A DNA stretch of 21,186 nucleotides, taken from JAICND01 sp035281425 (GTDB lineage: Bacteria; Actinomycetota; Acidimicrobiia; Spongiisociales; ZC4RG35). The notes beneath the pieces were generated by a model. That model did not search any database and was not told the DNA's origin. It saw nothing but the letters and a program-made list of their open reading frames with translations. The DNA lies in the NCBI GenBank assembly GCA_035281425.1, contig DATEDX010000123.1, positions 1 through 21,186 on the forward strand, written 5' to 3'. Made by a program: the position numbers and the translations under genes. This document shows positions 18,522-21,186 of this stretch, piece by piece; positions within the stretch are counted from its first letter, which is position 1; every line of letters starts with the position of its first letter.

Positions 18522-20089
18522 TTCGAATGGGGCAGCCGACCATCGAAGAACAACTGGAAGCCATCCGTCGGGCCGGCGCCGCCCGCTCGGAGCCCCTTCC
18601 ACCGGTCACCATCCTCGGCGGCGGCATCGCCGGACTGGTCGCAGCCTTTGAACTGGAACAACTGGGCTGCGAGGTGACCCTGATCGAGGCTCGGAAACGC
18701 ACCCAGGGTCGGATTCGGACCCACCGCTTCGGCGACGGCACCTATGGCGAGTTGGGGCCAATGCGCATACCCCTGCACCACGACGCCACCCGTCACTACG
18801 TGTCCCTATGCGGCTTGGAGTTGCGACCCTTCATCACCGCCCATCAGAACCTCAACGGGTTCTATGACATTGCCGGCATCGTCACCCGGATGTCGCAGGC
18901 GCCGATCCATCTATATCCAGCTTTCGACCTCTCCAGCAATCAACGGCAAGATGACATACCGCCCAAAATGCTGGGGCGAGCAGTGTCCGACGTGGTCGAA
19001 GGCTTGACCGACGCCGAACGGGAAAGTCTCCGCAGCCCCCATCTGGTCAGCGACCGCCTACGTGACCTGGACAACATGACCATCCGATCGTTCCTCGAGG
19101 AGAGGTGTGGAATCTCGGCCACGGAGCTGATCGGCCTTGCCTCCGGGCTGGAAACGATGTTCGACCGCTCGGTGATGATGTTGCTGCGGGACGCCCTGAT
19201 CTCGTCGGGGGAAGGCTTCGACGAGATCGTGGGAGGGATGGACCGGCTCCCCGAAGCCCTGGCCGGGAAATTGGTCCGGACCAGAGTGGTCACCGGCGCT
19301 GAAGTAGTGGCCCTGCGGCGGGTGGCAACTGACCGCCTTGAACTGGTCCTCGACCGGCAGGGCAGCATATCCCGTGAAGTGGCTCAGCGGGTCGTGTGCA
19401 CCTTGCCCTTCTCGGTGCTACGCCGGCTGGACATCGAAAACGCTTTTAGCCGCCCCAAGCTACGAGCCATACGCGAGCTCTCCTACATGAGCTCGACCAA
19501 AGTCCTCCTCCACACCCGCCAGCGCTTCTGGGAGTTGGAAGACGGGATCGTGGGGGGTGCTTCCCAGTCGGATCGGATCTGGCGGGCCTGCTATTACCCG
19601 AGCGACAACGTCGCCATCCAGCAGCCCGCCAGCCCGGGAGAAAGCAGGTACAACACCATGTATGGCGCCTATGAAGGCGGTGTTTACGTGGCTCGCGACC
19701 TCGAGGTCTCCAAACAACCGGCGGTCCTGCTCGGCTCTTATACCTGGGGTCAGGACGCTCGCCGCATCGGCGGACTCCCCCCCGATGACCGGGCGGATGT
19801 TGTCGTCCGGGAGTTGGCGGCGATCCATCCCGCCATCGCCGCCGAGGGCATGATCGATGGCCACGTCTCCATGTTCTGGGATACGGAGCGGTTCACCGGC
19901 GGCTCTTTTAGCGAGCCCGGCCCAGGAGACCACACCCGGCTGTATGCCGACACCATCAGCCCAGATGGGGTAGTTCACTTCGCCGGGGAGCACGCCTCCA
20001 CCGACCCCGGATGGATGCAGGGCGCCATCATCTCGGCGCTGCGCGCGGTCGAGGAGGTCATGGCACAGACCGCGACGGTCCCCCCGTGA
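18518..20089 (+). CDS. FAD-dependent amine oxidase (L-amino-acid oxidase-like)
   Basis: 523 residues from GTG 18518 (GTGA overlap); an ATG at 18527 is the alternative. The FAD-binding Rossmann motif is VTILGGGIAGLVAAFELE at about 30-47 with the acidic end of strand 2 (TLIEARKRTQGRIRTHRF). The segments GELGPMRIPLHHDATRHYV and FITAHQNLNGFYDI match L-amino-acid oxidases and tryptophan/phenylalanine 2-monooxygenases. The C-terminal FAD signature is VHFAGEHASTDPGWMQGAIISALRAVEEV. It likely oxidises an amino acid or amine, producing H2O2 and ammonia, or the amide in a monooxygenase. No signal peptide. The downstream permease, coupled by another GTGA overlap, could import its substrate. Confidence 0.85.
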   Translation: MIRMGQPTIEEQLEAIRRAGAARSEPLPPVTILGGGIAGLVAAFELEQLGCEVTLIEARKRTQGRIRTHRFGDGTYGELGPMRIPLHHDATRHYVSLCGLELRPFITAHQNLNGFYDIAGIVTRMSQAPIHLYPAFDLSSNQRQDDIPPKMLGRAVSDVVEGLTDAERESLRSPHLVSDRLRDLDNMTIRSFLEERCGISATELIGLASGLETMFDRSVMMLLRDALISSGEGFDEIVGGMDRLPEALAGKLVRTRVVTGAEVVALRRVATDRLELVLDRQGSISREVAQRVVCTLPFSVLRRLDIENAFSRPKLRAIRELSYMSSTKVLLHTRQRFWELEDGIVGGASQSDRIWRACYYPSDNVAIQQPASPGESRYNTMYGAYEGGVYVARDLEVSKQPAVLLGSYTWGQDARRIGGLPPDDRADVVVRELAAIHPAIAAEGMIDGHVSMFWDTERFTGGSFSEPGPGDHTRLYADTISPDGVVHFAGEHASTDPGWMQGAIISALRAVEEVMAQTATVPP

Positions 20090-21186
20090 CATCTCTTTCT
20101 TTCTCATCTGAATCCCCTCGCCTGGCTCGGCGTCTCGGCCTGCTCGACGCCGTGGTGGTGGGGCTCGGTTCGATGATCGGAGCCGGGGTCTTTGCGGCGG
20201 TGGGTCCGGCGGCGGGAGCTGCCGGCTGGGGAATGCTGGGCGGTCTGGCTCTGGCCGGAGTGGTGGCCTATGCCAACGCCACCTCCTCGGCCCAACTGGC
20301 GGCGGTCTATCCCGAAGCGGGCGGGACCTATGCCTACGCCCGGCAAGTGCTCAACCCGTTCTGGGGATTCCTGGCAGGATGGGGCTTCATAGCCGGCAAG
20401 ACCGCCAGCCTGGCGGCAATGGCGTTCACTGTCGGTGCCTACTCCTTCCCCGGAGCTTCTCGCCTGGTCGCCATCGGCACCGTGGTGACCATGACGGCTA
20501 TCAATTATTCCGGGATCAGGAAGACCGCTTTCGCCACCCGGGTGATCGTGGCGGTAGTCCTCGCCACCCTGGCGGTGGCGGTTACAACGAGTTTCAGCGC
20601 CGCTTCCTTCAAACCCGACTTCGCCCCAACGTCGGGCGGCTTCCCCGGCATCCTCCAAGCCGCAGCCTTGCTCTTCTTTGCCTTTGCCGGTTATGCCCGC
20701 ATCGCCACCTTGGGCGAGGAGGTGGTAGAGCCAAAACGGGTGATCCCGCGGGCCATCCCCCTAGCTTTGGCGATCACTCTGGCTGTGTATCTGCTGGTGG
20801 CGGTTGCAGCCCTGACCGCGGTCGGGCCCGAGACGCTGGCAGAGAGTGACGCCCCTTTGGCTACGGCGGCGATGGCCTCCGGCTGGCCGGGTGCTGGAAC
20901 CGTCGTCCGGGCCGGAGCCGTAGTGGCGGCCTGCGGAGTGTTGCTGTCGCTTCTCGCCGGGGTGAGCCGGACGATGTTCGCCATGGCCCGTCAGCGGGAA
21001 CTGCCCTCCTTGCTGGCCACGGTCCACCCCCGGTTCCAAACCCCTCATCTCGCCGAGTTGCTGATCGGGCTGCTGGTGATCCTGGTGGTGTCGGTCGGCG
21101 ATTTACGTGGCGCGGTCGGCTTCAGTTCCTTCACCGTGCTGGGCTACTACGCCATCGCCAATGTCTGCGCTTGGCGCCAACCTCCC
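20086..21186 (+). CDS. APC-family amino acid permease, 3' end outside the window
   Basis: 367 codons are open from GTG 20086 to the end of the window with no stop. The start overlaps the amine oxidase stop (GTGA). TM1 has the APC unwound-helix motif VVVGLGSMIGAGVFAAVGP. TM2-3 is YANATSSAQLAAVYPEAGGTYAYARQVLNPFWGFLAGW, the family signature. LLFFAFAGYARIATLGEEVVEPKRVIPRAI (TM6 region) is also typical. About ten helices are present of the usual 12. It is an inner-membrane amino acid or polyamine transporter. Coupling to the FAD oxidase suggests uptake of that enzyme's substrate. Confidence 0.88.
   Translation, partial: MTSLSFSSESPRLARRLGLLDAVVVGLGSMIGAGVFAAVGPAAGAAGWGMLGGLALAGVVAYANATSSAQLAAVYPEAGGTYAYARQVLNPFWGFLAGWGFIAGKTASLAAMAFTVGAYSFPGASRLVAIGTVVTMTAINYSGIRKTAFATRVIVAVVLATLAVAVTTSFSAASFKPDFAPTSGGFPGILQAAALLFFAFAGYARIATLGEEVVEPKRVIPRAIPLALAITLAVYLLVAVAALTAVGPETLAESDAPLATAAMASGWPGAGTVVRAGAVVAACGVLLSLLAGVSRTMFAMARQRELPSLLATVHPRFQTPHLAELLIGLLVILVVSVGDLRGAVGFSSFTVLGYYAIANVCAWRQPP

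Overview
The window is high-GC DNA, densely packed with genes. It carries an F420-type (LLM) oxidoreductase, a UdgX-type uracil-DNA glycosylase, many GTG/TTG starts, a 17M-like general stress protein and serine-phosphatase/STAS/HATPase regulators. Together these point to an actinobacterium (Actinomycetota), possibly a poorly sampled lineage; I cannot name the genus. No rRNA, tRNA, CRISPR array or transposase is visible, and no gene-free stretch exceeds 300 bases.

Layout. 1-198 is the tail of a GH130 glycoside phosphorylase. It converges, across a perfect 23-bp hairpin, on a minus-strand operon (2611 to 237): small hypothetical protein, F420-dependent LLM oxidoreductase, GYC-DDN-type sugar-related protein. 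Next on the minus strand are a GT4 glycosyltransferase (2656-3690) and a BON-domain protein (3827-4258). The plus-strand operon 4476-7636 encodes a DUF72 protein, UdgX and a PAS-GAF-PP2C phosphatase. Two small membrane proteins (7736-8349) follow, then a tandem hairpin repeat. On the minus strand come a STAS protein, a ferritin-like protein and a second STAS protein (8598-10173). PncC (10322-10819) ends exactly against a minus-strand operon (13622 to 10820): 4-TM membrane protein, a 19-residue membrane microprotein, a PolX/PHP protein with a degenerate polymerase site, and an RsbW-like ATPase. A plus-strand operon 13783-15367 follows: second ferritin-like protein, anchored protein, DUF421 protein. 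After an inverted copy of the hairpin repeat comes a minus-strand glycosyltransferase (15468-16589). Plus-strand stress genes (17M-like, GlsB/YeaQ-like) follow, and last a coupled trio: exonuclease III, FAD amine oxidase and an APC permease that runs off the end.

The unifying signal is regulatory. Twelve intergenic sites match a sigma-B/sigma-F-type promoter: GTTT, a gap of 15-17 bases (16 in nine of the twelve), then GGGTA. Most -10 elements lie about 30 bases before a start codon with a good ribosome binding site. The window also encodes the parts of a partner-switching circuit that normally controls such a sigma factor: one PP2C phosphatase, two STAS antagonists and one HATPase kinase. The sigma factor itself is not in the window. 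I read the segment as a contiguous general-stress island combining DNA-repair enzymes (UdgX, PHP/PolX-like, ExoIII), iron/redox proteins (two ferritin-like paralogues, LLM oxidoreductase), envelope proteins (BON, 17M-like, GlsB-like, DUF421, small TM proteins) and sugar metabolism (GH130, two glycosyltransferases).
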